DNA of 64,000 nt from NCBI RefSeq assembly GCF_032854445.1, contig NC_088301.1, positions 21,881,808 through 21,945,807 on the forward strand. The letters are read 5' to 3'. The notes under the pieces were generated by a model. The model saw nothing but the letters and a program-made list of their open reading frames with translations. It had not been told where the DNA came from and did not search any database. Source of the DNA: Liolophura sinensis. Lineage: Eukaryota > Mollusca > Polyplacophora > Chitonida > Chitonidae. Made by a program: the position numbers and the translations under genes. Below, in pieces: positions 21,812 to 32,533 of the stretch (its first letter is position 1; the number at the start of each line of letters is the position of its first letter).

Positions 21812-22066
21812 CGGCCTTTGGGGCCTTTGTGGTCGAGTGTTAGCGTGTCATTGCGGCACAATGACCTTGACCATTGCGGTTGCTGTGAGTTTAAGTCCAG
21901 CTCATGCTGGCTTCCCCTCACGTCGTACGTGGGGAGATCTGCTAGCAGTCTGTGAATGGTCGTGCGTTTCCCCAAGCTCTGTCTGGTTTCCTACCCACTC
22001 AGATGCTGGCCGTCTTCGTATAAGTGAAATATGCGTAAAACACCAATCAAATAAATAAATAAATAT
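21812..22066 (+). mobile_element. Full-length tRNA-derived SINE
   Basis: The most complete copy in the window. The head GGGCCTTTGTGGTCGAGTGT contains a pol III A box at about 21830-21840. A B-box-like GTTTAAGTCC lies at 21889-21898. Then come CAGCTCATGCTGGCTTCCCC, the CTGTGAATGGTCGTGCGTTT core, the GCTGGCCGTCTTCGTATAAG segment and an AACACCAATCAAATAAATAA tail. The sequence GAATATTCTTGAGTACG of other copies is deleted here. It would be transcribed by RNA polymerase III and mobilised by a partner LINE that I cannot identify. Confidence 0.9.
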
Positions 22067-23034
22067 ATCGACTTTTGAACATATTCCACATTCCTTAACG
22101 AAATCAAGTAACATTTCTGTCATACATGTGCATCAAGCTATGCCAAATAATGCTGATGCCAATGCTCTTTGCCACGGACAAAGATAATTACTAAGGGAAA
22201 ATCTCCCTACACAATTGAAGACAAAAACCTGTATAGTTGTAACAAGTCCTTTTCACTTTGCCTTTTTTGATTTTTGCAATATAGTCTTAGAAGTAACAAT
22301 CCCAGTGATCAAAGAAGTCTGTTTTTAAAGAAGGCGAGAGATCATGGGATCCATAAACTCGCTTACAAGTTATATTATTTTACTTTATTTCACACTCTTC
22401 TTCACAAGTGCAACACTGTAGTGCAACGAACCGATAAAGCCATTCTTCACTTGCCTTCCCCTATATGGAACAGAAAAGAACCAACGAAAATCTTAAGCTT
22501 TGTACCATCGAAGATTAAGCTTTTGCTCAGACATTCCAAGAGCTCTTAAAGCGTTGATGTCGAAACCTTTAGCTCCATCCAAATGTGTTAGCAGATTTAA
22601 CAGAGCAGATTTCCCACCTCAGATTTGTTAAAAGCTGAACAATGAGACTGCCGTTTTTTATTTTTCAAGAAACTTGTCTGATGTAATATGTCCTATATCC
22701 AAGTATTTTGTCCCATTTTGAAATGTTCAAGTTGTAGTTACATGGGAAGTGTTTAGTGTTACAACGTAAAAAAGACCCTCACGCGAAATAAAAATTGGGC
22801 ATTGTGTCGAATGTCAAATGCGTAGCTAAAAATCAATTCGGCGTTTGAAACACGAAAAGTAGCGTAGTATTTAGTGAATTAACTGATTTATTGCTTTGGT
22901 TTCAGCAATATTCCTGTCGCGTAGCGACGATGCCATCTTGTAGCAGGACAATGACGATGGTCATACATTTTATTTATAGTGGTACGTTTTTGAATCATAT
23001 ACATTGAAGACACCAGATCTGAACCATCAACCAG
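22067..23034. other. No supported gene
   Basis: The 22274-22549 plus-strand open frame (91 codons) is Leu/Lys/Ser-rich with no recognised motif. I do not call it. Confidence 0.35.
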
Positions 23035-23088
23035 ACAAAATGCGCTTAAGCCTAAAGTCCCATCACTTTAGGCTTAAGCGCATTTTGT
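23035..23088. repeat. Perfect 24-bp inverted repeat with 6-base loop
   Basis: The arm at 23035-23058 starts ACAAAATGCGCTTAAGCCTA. The arm at 23065-23088 is its exact reverse complement. The loop is CCCATC. No mismatch is present, which is unusual in this decayed sequence. Confidence 0.95.
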
Positions 23089-23139
23089 TGCAAGAAAGAA
23101 GAAAAAACAGTCTTCGGTTAAAATGATGAAATTCTGACA

Positions 23140-23520
23140 GCAGCGCAAAAGGAGTACCATGGTAAAAAACATTGTCCATTTGGCGCATCTCCCTTCAATA
23201 GAAATAAACTTTTCTGTCAATGAACTCTGGATCAACCCACTTCAATAATGAAGGTAGCTGTTTAATTTTATAAATATGGCGGAAAATACGTGCACACATC
23301 CAACTTGTACACACTGTTCCTTCCCATGATAAAACTGCGAAGTCAAAGAAAATCAATTCTTACTTCAATAATTTTAGAAAAAGTAGCTTGTCTAAGCAAA
23401 ACAAAATAAATCAGTTTGCAAACCATAACTCCTTTTTTTCTTATATGATAAGAGTGAGATAGTTTCACTGTTGATCGTAAGCGACAGGTTGAAAACACAT
23501 GAAAGACGTTTCTCCCATGC
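23140..23520 (+). repeat. Family X fragment (blocks A and B)
   Basis: AAACATTGTCCATTTGGCGC, a hydrophobic-coding stretch, then CAACTTGTACACACTG, GCGAAGTCAAAGAAAATCAA and AATAAATCAGTTTGCAAACC match 30640-30940, 40660-41340 and 44200-44530. Open frames here are repeat by-products. Confidence 0.7.
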
Positions 23521-24239
23521 ATTTTTGAGACAACAACTCTGGCATTTACAACGACATTCTCCCTCATATGAAGCAACCATGTCAACTTTTGTGAAACAGG
23601 ATAGAATCGTCGGTGACCCAGGGGTAATGACTGCTTTTTGACCTGTGGTCGGATTTGGAAAGCACTATTAATGATATAAGCATGAAACTGCGTCGGCGAC
23701 CTAATGCCTACAGTGCTGTTTGTGATAGATTTAATACGCTGCGAGCGATTCACATCGGATGGAAGATCAGCTGTGGTCTATGAATTGGCAAGCTGCAGAA
23801 AAAGACTAGACAAGCAAACAAAACATGCCCATTAACTCAAGGTGGCTGGATGGGAGTTTCATACCGTTAGTCTCTCTTCAAACCATACCATTGTCAACTT
23901 AACCTCGATATTTATTTATTTATTTTATCTGTTTTATTTACATTATTCGTAGTCGGAGAATACGGAATTACATAGAGATAAAAAAAAACACTTCTCTTGA
24001 CCAAGCAGCTATCCCGAAAAATTTCTGCTATCAAAAGCGGGTCCAATGAATTCCAGCTGGATCCAAAGGCTTCGTTTATATGGACCTGTGTTGAGGAGCA
24101 GCGTGTTATCGCCACTGCAGCCCAATCACTTCACAGTAATCCCTGTGACGTAGTAACTACACACAATCGGTCCTGAAGTATGAGATATCATCAATCCTAG
24201 AATGAGAAAAAGGTTGAAAATGTGACATTTCACATAGAT

Positions 24240-25000
24240 TGTAATCGGATTCTTGTCCACAGGTGCCGTTTATTGTAGATGCTTGTCACCTTACAGGTTT
24301 GCCAAATCAGATTTCCCGCAACAAAATGTGAGGATTTGTTAGGGACACGGGATCACATGGCAGGGTTCAACACAGGTTGGCTTACTCGTGGATAAAGGGC
24401 ATATCAATTTCCTTGATCACACTCACTTGATAGTGCCTCAGCTTGTATCAAATCTCAGAACTATAGCCATTAATGGGCTTGTAAATGCCTGCTTTCCATT
24501 TAATACAGCTTATTAGACACACCATTTCGGAGAAGATACATAACTGTATAACCTCACACATTTTCCTTATTCCTTGTTCAGCGGTTATTCTGAAGGACAT
24601 CAACTCAATCACTGCTTCCAGATGTATAACGCATTGTCAAATACAGAAGGTCACCAATCCATCGGGATCTTTCTAAGAATTGTTCAGCATCTTGGGTAGC
24701 ACAGTAGTTCTCCGTCACGTCACGTCACTTGGTTTTCTGCGAGTAAACAACTATGAAATATTTAGCTGTATTGTTTTCTTAATTTTAGAAACATAACTGT
24801 TTTGCAGAACCAGAAAAGCAGATCAAATGTGGAACATCCAACGGTGATGGCCAGTTTACTGGTAAGTTAGCAGAGTATATTCAACACCAGGTAGTACTAG
24901 ATAACGCACTGAAAAATCGACACTTCATACGTGTTCGATTGGAACTCAACACAGGAAAATGTCCAAGTACTGCTGAGCCTATATGGTGTCAGCAATCTGT
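24240..25000 (+). repeat. Family X fragments
   Basis: A diverged copy of the AGCTTATTA...CACACCATTTCG...TCCTTATTCCTTGTTC stretch (24505-24590), seen better at 27515-27590 and 29455-29530. The part 24790-25000 matches the reverse complement of 48680-48900. Confidence 0.6.
24812..24868 (+). CDS. Exon-like segment with splice signals (unassigned)
   Basis: AACTGTTTTGCAG forms an acceptor and TTTACTG|GTAAGTTAG a donor. The frame between them reads PEKQIKCGTSNGDGQFTG. A diverged reverse-strand counterpart near 48810-48870 reads a related CG-x-x-N-x-DG pattern, contains a stop, and keeps the GTAAGTTAACAG donor. The C..(N)GDG.F pattern recalls the start of chitin-binding type 2 domains, but one short exon is too little to claim it. 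It could be an exon captured by family X or a remnant of a duplicated gene. Confidence 0.3.
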
Positions 25001-25774
25001 AACTATAGCTAAGGACTCACTGCCTCGGGCGACGTCATAAGTATTCAAAAAACAAGTTGGATGTTGGACAATGCGCGTGGAGAGTAATTTGTTTTACAAT
25101 GACACCAACAACATTAAAACAAACTCCATGCAATAAAACAGCCTACACTACTATCTCTTTAACTAGATAGGTTTTATTTCCATATGCCTTTCTCTAAAAC
25201 TATACTACCCTGAGATCATATACTACAAGAGATAAAGTAAAATTCATGTATTAAGGTTATACTATATTAAAACGTGCGAACGATTTCAAATATGGCAGTG
25301 TCAGTAACAGGCTCTACAGTAAAGTCGACAGTAGTTCAGGTAACTGGCGTCACTTCCGGCCAATACCCAGCATGCCACTGGTTTGTGCATAATTATGACG
25401 TCACCCGAGGCAATTGGTTCTTGCCGTCGAAACCTGGCTTATGGACTTTAACATTATGGATTACAAAAAAGTTCTCTAACATAATTTCCCTCCCCAAGAA
25501 TATACACTTCAAGCATATCCACGTGTTGTAGAGCTTGTGTTGTTACGTATCACTGACTAAAGGCAACTTTAGTAGCGAGTATGACTGATTTTACATACAG
25601 CTGAATGTAGGCGACTCTCTAAAAGAAATACACTATAGGCGGAAATATAAATCCAAACCTCCTTGATCAGACGAACAAGATACCAAGCATGCAATCAAAA
25701 ACAAAACACAGTCGAAAATTTCTCAAAACATACTCTGCCTTTTCTTACCTCATTTTTTGATGTGTTGATAAAAA
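25001..25774. other. No supported gene
   Basis: The 25274-25531 plus-strand frame (85 codons) lacks motifs I know. Part of the stretch from 25620 may be diverged family X. Confidence 0.3.
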
Positions 25775-27718
25775 CGATATTGAGACATTAAGCTTGTGCG
25801 CGAAGTTTTATTGTCTGTTAACAGACCTGGTGGTTCATCAGTGTTATCTGCTGTAGTTTGCACTTCAACAATGTACTGTAGAAAAAAAACGTGCAACATT
25901 TTATTGAGAAGAAACCCACCATCAAGCAGAAAGTAATCAAACTGGATGTAACTGACACTTGATCCATTCTTCTTGATCGATTTTTCTCTCTTACTGACAT
26001 GCATAAAACCATTCAATTCACACGAGATACTACCGGAGTGACCTTTTTCGCCTTTCTATTACGTCACACTTGCAGACTGACTTAATGCTAGCACAATAAA
26101 GCAATTTATTCTAAGCAATTCCTCTTCTAAAGGCGCTTTAATAACCAAAATAAAGTGTTCGCGCCATTTCAAGATGAACCAGTTTATCCAAACACGATCC
26201 AAACAATCCAAATGCCGGAATTGGAAAAACATATTATAGCAGGCGATTGTATTACATGACAGCGGATTTGAGCGTAGGTTAAATAACACAGCACAAGCCA
26301 CGGATTAAACGTCCACACGGTGTTTCATAGAAAAGATTAATTTAAGTGTTTTTTTGTGTAAAAGTAGCCGTGTAGAAAAACAGGGTCACTGAGAGTGGAA
26401 CTATGTGTCATTATTTGTCAAGTCAAGTCAAGAAGAAAAGCCCGGCAGAAATGATCCGTAAATTCCAATTAATGATTACCTTGTAAATAACTCTACATGT
26501 GGCGTGACTGAGGATAAAACATTTAAACACCGACAACCCTTCAGCAGAAAAAGTGTTTGGCCTTTTGGAAATGAGGCAGTAATAGGCTGTTTGTCTAATC
26601 TGAGCACGACAAAAAGAGCAGAAAAGGAGAGTAATGCTCCACGCCTGGATGCGAAACTCTCCACAGGTTGTCAGCAGCCGAAAGTGTAATTCTCTCCGCC
26701 ACAGGCTGTGATAACCTTCTTGTTCCGTACCACAAACTACTCCGAGGGTCCAGTCCCGGGTTAGGTTGTTCTGGTAATCATAGAATGTCTTGATTACAAT
26801 CTCATATGAGCACTTGCCGCTTTTATGTAAGTCAGTTATTTCAAAATGCGGCGTTAAATATTACAGAAAAAACAAAACATTCCAAATGCATGCGTCTGGC
26901 TTTCATAACTACAATTTACCCATCTTTCCACAGAGACAAATTTTTTCCTTATAATTAAGAAAATCGTCTGAATGCACTCAAAATGGTTTACTCGAGATGG
27001 ATTTGACAACGCCACATAACACCGTCGTCTGGATTAAGCCATTGTGCCACTATCATCTTTACAGTAAGCTCTCTGCCGTTGAATTTACAATCTACAGGAA
27101 CAATGAGTCATCGTTATTGTAAAAAATATGAAAAGACGATCATTTTTTCAACTGATATTGGTTGTAATGGTTTCTCAACTAGAAATGAGATTTATTTTAG
27201 ATTTGTATCACTTCACAGCTTTTCCAAATCAGGTTTGTCACATCAAAACGTCCTCCTGAGGGATATTTGGTAGAAAGGAGATCACATGCTCAGTGTCATG
27301 TGTCTAACGAACTTACTTTTGGTTAAAGGGTTTTTTCCTCATACCCAACGGCTGGATGCCTGTCTTTGTGCTACACATTTGACATCGCATGTGACAGGAG
27401 ACAGAACCAGTTACCAATTTGCTATTAAATTCCACTTGGGATCGTCTCTGCTTCTATCAAGTGACAGAACCAACCCTACCAATTTGCTGTTGGATTCCTG
27501 TCTTCCGTTTACAGCTTATTAAGCAGACAATTCCGCAAAAGATATTTAAATGTATAGCCTCAAACATTTCTCCATTCCTTGTGGTGCGAAAAGCTGTCTG
27601 AATAGCTACATTTTTAATGACAATCTCATACATGTAAAACACGCTTTTTTTTCTCGATGGACGTCAACTCAATTACCGTTTGCGGATGTGCACCTTCATC
27701 GAAGTATTGGGACATAAA
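25775..27718 (+). repeat. Family X, tandem unit 1 (about 1.94 kb)
   Basis: Begins at GAGACATTAAGCTTGTGCGC and runs to the equivalent GGGACATAAAGCTTGTGCGC of the next unit. It holds the module at about 26380-26790 (GTAAATAACTCTACATGTGG, CGTGACTGAGGATAAAACAT, CCGTACCACAAACTAC) and the segment with GTCGTCTGGATTAAGCCATT. No frame is conserved between the two units beyond chance. Class unknown: no terminal inverted repeats, transposase or RT were seen. Confidence 0.85.
26381..26790 (+). repeat. Conserved family X module M, copy 1
   Basis: Core strings are ATGATTACCTTGTAAATAAC, TCTACATGTGGCGTGACTGA, AAAAGTGTTTGGCCTTTTGG, AAATGAGGCAGTAATAGGCT and TTGTTCCGTACCACAAACTA. Further copies are at 28340-28710 (+), 35450-35765 (+), 59920-60310 (+), 48090-48490 (-), 51335-51720 (-) and 51970-52205 (-). 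Confidence 0.85.
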
Positions 27719-29662
27719 GCTTGTGCGCGACGTTTTAATGTTTGTTAACACACCTGTGGTTGATCAATCTTGTCTGCTGCAGTTTGCACTTCACGAATGT
27801 AGAGCAGAAAGAAAAACGTGTAACATTTTTTGGAGAAGAAGCCCACGGTCCAGCAGAAAGCAACCACACTAGATGTAATTGACAATTCATCAATTCTTCT
27901 TGATCAATTCCTCTCTCTCTTACTGACGTGAGGAAACCGGACAAATTAACAAGATACCATAGGAGTGACTTTTTCGCCTTTCTGTTACATGTCACTGTTG
28001 TAGATTAACTTCATACTTGTATGAAAACAGTTGCTAGCGCAATAAAGCAATTCATTCTAAGCAATTCCTCTTCTAAGGGCGCTTTTATAACAAAAATACA
28101 GTGTTCGCAGCATTTTAAGGTGAACCAATTGATCCAAACAGTGTAAATGCCGGAATTGGAAAAACATATTATAACAGCCTATTTTTGAGACTGTATTACA
28201 CGACAGCGGATTTGAGCGTGGGTTAAATATCACAGCACAAGCCACGGATTAAACGTCCACACAGTGTCTCTGTTTGACATAAGGAGATTAATTTAAGTGT
28301 ATTTTTGCGTAAAAATAACTGGATAGAAAAACAGGGTCATTGAGAGTGGAACTATCTGTCATTATTTGTCAGGTCAATTTCTTTCTGACAAGAAGAAAAC
28401 CCCGGCAGTAATGGCACGTCAGTTCAATTTAATGGTTGTCTTGCAAATAACTCTATATGTGGCGTGACTGAGGCAACATGCAAACACCGACAACCCTTCA
28501 GCAGAAAAGGTGTTTGGCCTTTTGGAAATGAGGCAGTAATACGCTGTTGTCTAATCTGAGCACGACAAAAAGAGCAGAAAAGGAGAGTAATGCTCCACGC
28601 CTGGATGCGAAACTCTCCACCGGTTGTCAGCAGCCGGAGGTGTAATTCTCTCCGCCACAGGCTGTGATAATCTCTTTGTTTCGTACCACAGGTCCGAGGG
28701 TCCGGCTTCTTGTTAGGTTGTTCAGAAATTTCTTGATTACAATCTCATATGAGCACTTGCCGCTTTTATGTAAGTCAGTTATTTCAAAATGCGGCTTTAA
28801 ATTTTACAGAAAAAAACACTTCAAATGCACGCGTCAGGCTTTCATAACTACAATTTACCCATCTTTCCACAGAGCCAAAAAATTTTCCTTATAATTAAGA
28901 AAATCGTCTGAATGCACTCAAAATGGTTTATTCGAGATGGATTTGACAACGCCACATAACACCGTCGTCTGGATTAAGCCATTGTGCCACTATCATCTGT
29001 ACGGTAAGCTCTCTGCCGTTGAGTTTAGAATTTACAAGTACGATGAGTCATCTTTATTGTAAAAAATATGAAAGGACGATCATTTTTTCAACTGATATTG
29101 GTTGTAATGGTTTCTCAACTAGAAATGAGATTTATTTTAGATTTGTATCACTTCACAGCTTTTCCAAATCAGGTTTGTCACATCAAAACGTCCTCCTGAG
29201 GGATATTTGGTAGAAAGGAGATCACATGCTCGGTGTCATGTGTCTAACAAACTTACTTTTGGTTAAAGGGTTTTTTCCTCATACCCAACGGCTGGATGCC
29301 TGTCTTTGTGCTACACACTTGACATCGCATGTGCCAGGGGACAGAACCGGTTACCAATTTGCTACTGAATGCCACTTGGGGTCGCCTCAGCTTCTACCAA
29401 GTGACAGAACCAACCCTACCAATTTGCTGTTGGATTCCAGTCCTCCGTTTACAGCTTATTAAGCAGACAATTCCGCAAAAGATATTTAAATGTATAGCCT
29501 CAAACATTTCTCCATTCCTTGTGGTGCGAAAAGCTGTTTGAATAGCTACATTTTTAATGACAATCTCATACATGTAAAACGCGCTTTTTTTCTCGATGGA
29601 CGTCAACTCAATTACCGTTTGCGGATGTGCACCTTCATCGAAGTATTGGGACATAACGCTTG
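27719..29662 (+). repeat. Family X, tandem unit 2 (about 1.94 kb)
   Basis: Head-to-tail with unit 1 at an offset of about 1940 bp. The right third (28990-29650 against 27050-27718) is nearly identical, while the left part (27719-27990 against 25775-26000) is clearly more diverged. The array ends just after a third partial start (GGGACATAACGCTTGCCCGC) at about 29647. Confidence 0.85.
28340..28710 (+). repeat. Module M, copy 2
   Basis: Same string order as copy 1, with GGCAACATGCAAACACCGAC and AGCAGAAAAGGTGTTTGGCC. The proximal part includes GTCATTATTTGTCAGGTCAA. Confidence 0.85.
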
Positions 29663-31470
29663 CCCGCGAAGTTTTACTGTTTGTTATATCTTCGTCTATT
29701 GAGTTTCACCTCAAGCATTCCTGAAGCTATGACAGCCTTGAAGCCAAAACGTCTACCTTCACCCAGATGAAGAAGCGGATTTTCAAGACCAGATTTGTTA
29801 TTATAAGGAGGCTGATCTTGAAACTTGACCTTTTAACCTTAAGCTACAATTAGCTGATGTGTATCTTGTGGCGTATTAAGATGGTCACTGACATGTGTGG
29901 TGTCATTATGTCTGGCCTGGGTCAGATGAATTAGCATAGCCATGTAAGATATCAGCTGTTTAAGGCAGCTGCTTTCCGATATTTGCAGAATGGCGATTTA
30001 CAAAAGTTACAAACTATTTTGATAAATCGAAGGAATTATATATTTACATGACTGATGTTTTTAGCGTACTCATGGGAAAGGGGAGAACAGAACTACTGCT
30101 ATTATGTTAATCTGATCTTTCAAATTTAATTTTGAAATGAAAATCTATTCTTGTAAAACAGGAAGCGGTATACATGACACTTTCAGATGAAATGCACCAC
30201 TGACATTCCTTGAAAAACAGTCAGATGCACAGCAGATGTGTTCATTTAGCTATGCATAATTTTACTTTATGCTGATTTCTTTTGAATTCTTGTAAATTCT
30301 TGAAAAGTTTTTTTTCTGAATTATATAAATAGTAAAATAAATAGACTATATACTTTTTATTCACCAGTAGCTCATATCATGTCTCAACAGATTATTTTCC
30401 TTGATTTCAACAGATGTATTTCTTGCCTCTTGCTTTTTACAAGGTTCAAACCATAGATGTAAGGGCGTGTTCGATGTTGTAATTTACGTAGTGGTTGGAC
30501 TCACACTGCAGTTCCATCTCGTAGGGCAAGTCTTTGTCTAGACAATTACAGCCGACCGAAAAGTTTAAGCAGAATTTGTAGAGAATAAAGGAAAGTCGGT
30601 CTTTTCTTCCTCTACGTTAATGAGATTCTGTAGGCAAAACAAATTGTCACTTGGCGAGAACATTGTTGGTTTGGTGTATCTGTTCAAAGGAATCATAACA
30701 CACTCTGCGTAGATTACCCTAGAGTTAGGTAAAGCCGGCTGTCTAATGCTGTGAATGGAGAAACGGAAAATACGCACACAGTTCCCACTTGTACGCACTG
30801 GTTCGTGTTTCGATAAAACGGCGATGACAAAGAAAATCAATTGTTGCAATATCTTTATTGACGGACTGCCTTTTCACAGAACAAAAACAAATAAATCAGT
30901 TTGCAAAACAGAAATAATATCTGTTGCATAATAACGATGAAGAAGTTTCAGAGGCTGACCTCAGTACGTGTACATAGAGAGAAAAGTCAACTGACTCAAA
31001 AATCTGAGTTATACTATTGAGCTAATTCAAGTGAGAAAACTGAGTCATTATGACCACATCAGCTGAGTCATAAAACTGATCTGGTCATATTGTGGACTCA
31101 TTTTGAAACTCACAGGAATCTGTCATGACAGATGATCTGGTCATATGGCTCAGTTTTTCTGAGTCCGATATTTTAGTTAGTTGACTCAAACTTTTCTCTT
31201 AGTGTACATTGCTTGTAGTGGTTTCTCGACTCGAGAAGTGATTATTTTATTTTTCAGATTAGAACGTGCTCCTGAGGGATATTCAGTACAAATGAGATCA
31301 TATTCTCCGTGTCATCGTGTCCTGCGGGCTCGGTTCCAGTTAAAGGATATTTTTTCTCATTCTCACTGGCAAATGCCTGCTTTTGTGCTACACACTTGGC
31401 ATCGCTTGTGACAGGGGACAGAACTACCTACCAATTTGCTATTTAATACCACTTGGGGTCGCCTCTGCTT
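29663..31470 (+). repeat. Family X copy, left part, interrupted at 31470
   Basis: Starts with a block holding CCAAAACGTCTACCTTCACC and GAATTAGCATAGCCATG, seen also at 39800-40060. It continues through the GGAAAGTCGGTCTTTTCTTC block and the GTGGTTTCTCGACTCGAGAA segment to GGGGTCGCCTCTGCTT, where the Naiad-type element is inserted. The copy resumes at 34592. Confidence 0.75.
30969..31208. mobile_element. Small foldback/MITE-like element, about 240 bp
   Basis: Imperfect terminal inverted repeats: TGTACATAGAGAGAAAAG at the left against the reverse complement of CTTTTCTCTTAGTGTACA at the right, followed inward by related GACTCA-rich sequence. It interrupts a family X copy between its B block and the TTGTAGTGGTTTCTCGACTC segment, and other copies lack it. 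The interior is packed with TGAGTCA/TGACTCA heptamers and TGATCTGGTCATAT occurs twice. No coding capacity. Confidence 0.65.
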
Positions 31471-31958
31471 ACTTGGTAACATGCAAGAAGTGTAATCAGC
31501 AGTATGTTGGGAAGACCACCCAGAAACTACATCTACGGGTGAACGGGCACCGTAAGTCCGTGCGTAAGAAACAATTGCTAATAGGCAAGCATTTCTCTGC
31601 CTCCGATCATGACTGGGACCATTTCAGCATTCAAATAATAGAATCGGTTTATCCATCAACAAATGAGACAGATGTCGAATTTGAACGCAAAATCCGTGAC
31701 CGTGAGCTTTTCTGGATGCTAGAGATTGGTTCATCCTTCCCGTATGGGTTGAATGATAACGTTATAAGAATCGGCAATGTAATTTCCAACCAACCACATG
31801 ACTCCATCATAATAAATTTATTCAAACACCATAAACGTATACCTCGCAGTCATGGTAGGAGGAAGTTCAATAGAAACATGATTCACAAACATGATACAGT
31901 TAGCTATTTAGTAGGATTGTCGTATGACTACGCACAGTATTATATGCACTGCCATTGA
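31471..31958 (+). pseudogene. N-terminal GIY-YIG endonuclease domain of the Naiad-type element
   Basis: The element begins in the GIY-equivalent strand (YLVTCKKCNQQYVGKT), so it is truncated at or just before the domain start. YVG is the YIG-equivalent. LHLRVNGHRKSVRKK supplies the conserved Arg and His. CKKC together with GKHFSASDHDWDHF gives the CCHH set reported as universal for Penelope-type endonucleases. RELFWMLEIGSSFPYGLN carries the metal-binding Glu and the PxGLN-like end. This domain would nick the target to prime reverse transcription. The open frame that starts upstream at 31383 is formed with host repeat sequence. It ends at 31958, and the next 180 bases are full of stops. Confidence 0.85.
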
Positions 31959-32139
31959 ATTTGCTAAAACAGGTAGTTCAAGACGTATCCAGTAACATAC
32001 ACAATTTTAATATTCCACCTCATCTTGTACGTCTGTGTCAAGACATATCGTATTTTCGATTGTATCGCCCAGTAACTCCAATTTAAACTCAAAACGATCG
32101 ACTCTTTCTGAAGATAAAGTATTTAGACAGAGTCTCTGA

Positions 32140-32478
32140 TTGAACCTACCACGCATCTGTAATAAACTTGATGTTAGCAGTGCTGTGCCTAATTATTTTA
32201 ATATCCAAGAGCCACCTTGCATATCCTATGAGTATACAAAGCCTGTCGCTTTCAAAATTTTCAATTATTCCCAGGTCATCAAGGAGTTCGACTTGGCGAC
32301 GTATACCTCTGGCGGCTATAACTGTGATTGTGAATCCTCAGTTTTTACCTACAACAAATGTAAACGTGTCCTGACTGGTGACCTTAATATCATAAAGAAT
32401 CATGATCTAAGGAATCTCTTTGTGAGAGGTCCTAAGTATAGAGAAAAGAAAAAAAAATCAACATTAGGTCTAACATAA
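32140..32478 (+). pseudogene. Linker region with CxC motif of the Naiad-type element
   Basis: An open segment in another frame reads FNIQEPPCISYEYTKPVAFK, then SGGYNCDCESSVFTYNKCKR and GDLNIIKNHDLRNLFVRGPK. NCDC at about 32322-32333 is the CxC that joins endonuclease and RT in N-terminal-endonuclease Penelope-like elements. Both Cys positions use TGT, so there is no sign here of the selenocysteine codons known from clam Naiads. Its role is probably zinc or nucleic-acid binding. Confidence 0.75.
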
Positions 32479-32533
32479 AAAATACCATCTCGACGCTTGA
32501 GGAATATGTTAAAAATGGTCAAAACGGGAGAAA

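Noticed and set aside
21831-21898. Free-standing tRNA gene
   Set aside because: The A- and B-box-like strings belong to the SINE head. No anticodon arm or acceptor stem of a functional tRNA could be folded by eye.
27079-27601. Similar small frames in both tandem units (for example 27079-27273 and 29019-29213) as conserved genes
   Set aside because: The units are nearly identical there at the DNA level, including outside the frames, so frame identity carries no evidence of selection.
31383-31470. Start codon and leader of the 191-codon frame as the natural N-terminus of the retroelement protein
   Set aside because: These bases belong to the host family X repeat and match 27370-27460 and 29310-29390. 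The element begins at 31471.
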